NCBI GenBank assembly: GCA_964467785.1
Contig: CAYXVB010000205.1
Coordinates: forward strand, 1 to 5,840
Length of the DNA stretch: 5,840 nt
Direction of reading: 5' to 3'
Origin: CAYXVB01 sp964467785
Lineage (GTDB): Bacteria > Bdellovibrionota > UBA1018
Part shown: positions 5,303-5,840 of the stretch, one piece after another
Numbering within the stretch: the first letter of the stretch is position 1
Layout: the number at the start of each line of letters is the position of its first letter
Translations under genes and position numbers: made by a program
The notes under the pieces: generated by a model
Seen by the model: only the letters and a program-made list of their open reading frames with translations
What the model was told of the DNA's origin: nothing
The model's database searches: none

Positions 5303-5840
5303 TCACCAGAGATCGCCCGATCCGTCGGGAGAGGACGAATGGGAGTCGATCCTGTGTCTCCGAAGACGGGCAACGGGTGAGTTGTCGTCTTGATCTTCTG
5401 CTTGGCGCGCTGAGTCAGATTCCCGACTCAGAGATTCCTTGATGTAGACCTTGCCTTCTTCCACCCCAGGCTGATCAAAGGGATTGACTCCCTTCAGCGT
5501 GCCGACAAAGGCAGTGATCACGGACCAGGCAAAGTAAAGAGCCCCGAGAGTCCGTTCGTCCAGGCGGTCCAGAACGAAGGTCAGGTGAGGGCGTCCGCGC
5601 CGGGTCAGGACGAGCGAGATGGCTTGGTACTCGGTCTGGAGGAGGTTGTGGAGAGTGTGGCCTTCGAGGAGGCGGAATGCCGGGAACGCGTTGCCCTGAA
5701 GCAGGATCTTGCCGGCGGAAAGCTTGGGGATTTTGACCGGATCTTCGACGTGATCCACTCGCATGAAAAGGGTGACCTTATCATCCGCACCGTCACGAAG
5801 GAGCTGGACTACTCGACCGGGATCGTCCGAATTGGCGCTA
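5303..5840 (-). CDS. pgi: Glucose-6-phosphate isomerase, C-terminal part (5' end outside window)
   Basis: Pgi interconverts glucose 6-phosphate and fructose 6-phosphate in the cytoplasm (glycolysis and gluconeogenesis). The 178 visible codons include VVQLLRDGADDKVTLF, TFVLDRLDERTLGALYF and the family hallmark GVNPFDQPGVEEGK, whose final lysine corresponds to the conserved active-site lysine. At the position where the family usually has its catalytic histidine (QHS or QHA, four residues before the Q of QLL), this protein reads DDPGRVVQ, with no histidine. After KVYIKESL there is a polar Ser/Asp/Arg tail of about 41 residues that looks disordered and does not resemble the usual end. The gene ends with TGA, 54 bp before the diguanylate cyclase start on the same strand. 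Family identity is secure; full activity is less so. Confidence 0.9.
   Translation of the reverse strand, partial: SANSDDPGRVVQLLRDGADDKVTLFMRVDHVEDPVKIPKLSAGKILLQGNAFPAFRLLEGHTLHNLLQTEYQAISLVLTRRGRPHLTFVLDRLDERTLGALYFAWSVITAFVGTLKGVNPFDQPGVEEGKVYIKESLSRESDSARQAEDQDDNSPVARLRRHRIDSHSSSPDGSGDLW
5410..5431. repeat. 7-bp-arm inverted repeat in the pgi 3' end
   Basis: CTGAGTC (5410-5416) and GACTCAG (5425-5431) are exact reverse complements around an 8-nt centre. They lie at the junction between the conserved Pgi C-terminus and its polar tail. No T-run follows on the coding strand, so it does not look like a terminator. Function unknown. Confidence 0.35.

Overview
The window comes from a GC-rich bacterium and holds ordinary chromosomal genes: a mismatch-repair gene, a predicted exported 2H phosphoesterase, an interrupted unknown exported protein, an FHA-GGDEF diguanylate cyclase and the end of a glucose-6-phosphate isomerase. 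The cyclase has the same architecture as Bdellovibrio DgcB, including a threonine in a short N-terminal tail ahead of the FHA domain. This suggests Bdellovibrionota or a relative (the old deltaproteobacteria). That placement is inference; no rRNA or other strong phylogenetic marker is present.

Layout. Positions 1-1450 (minus) hold the first 483 codons of mutL, cut by the left edge just as its C-terminal domain begins. Positions 1483-2280 (minus) hold a secreted 2H phosphoesterase gene whose stop lies 32 bp before mutL, so the two probably form an operon. Positions 2281-2346 are a short divergent intergenic region with an extended -10 box and a 7-bp-arm inverted repeat. From 2347 to 4287 (plus) one frame encodes a signal-peptide protein of about 645 residues that I do not recognise, broken once by an in-frame TAG at 2881-2883. 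It converges, with a 37-bp gap, on the FHA-GGDEF gene at 4325-5248 (minus). That gene has a good sigma-70-like promoter whose -10 box lies only 8 nt before the start codon. Positions 5303-5840 (minus) hold the C-terminal 178 codons of pgi, cut by the right edge.

There is no sign of an integrated element, CRISPR array, RNA gene or toxin-antitoxin pair, and no clear new multi-gene system. The points worth a second look are the single TAG in an otherwise open gene; two copies of a palindromic 19-bp repeat read in different frames within mutL; an apparent missing catalytic histidine in Pgi; export of a 2H phosphoesterase encoded next to mutL; a possible self-ligand for the cyclase FHA domain; and two genes whose promoters imply very short or absent leaders.
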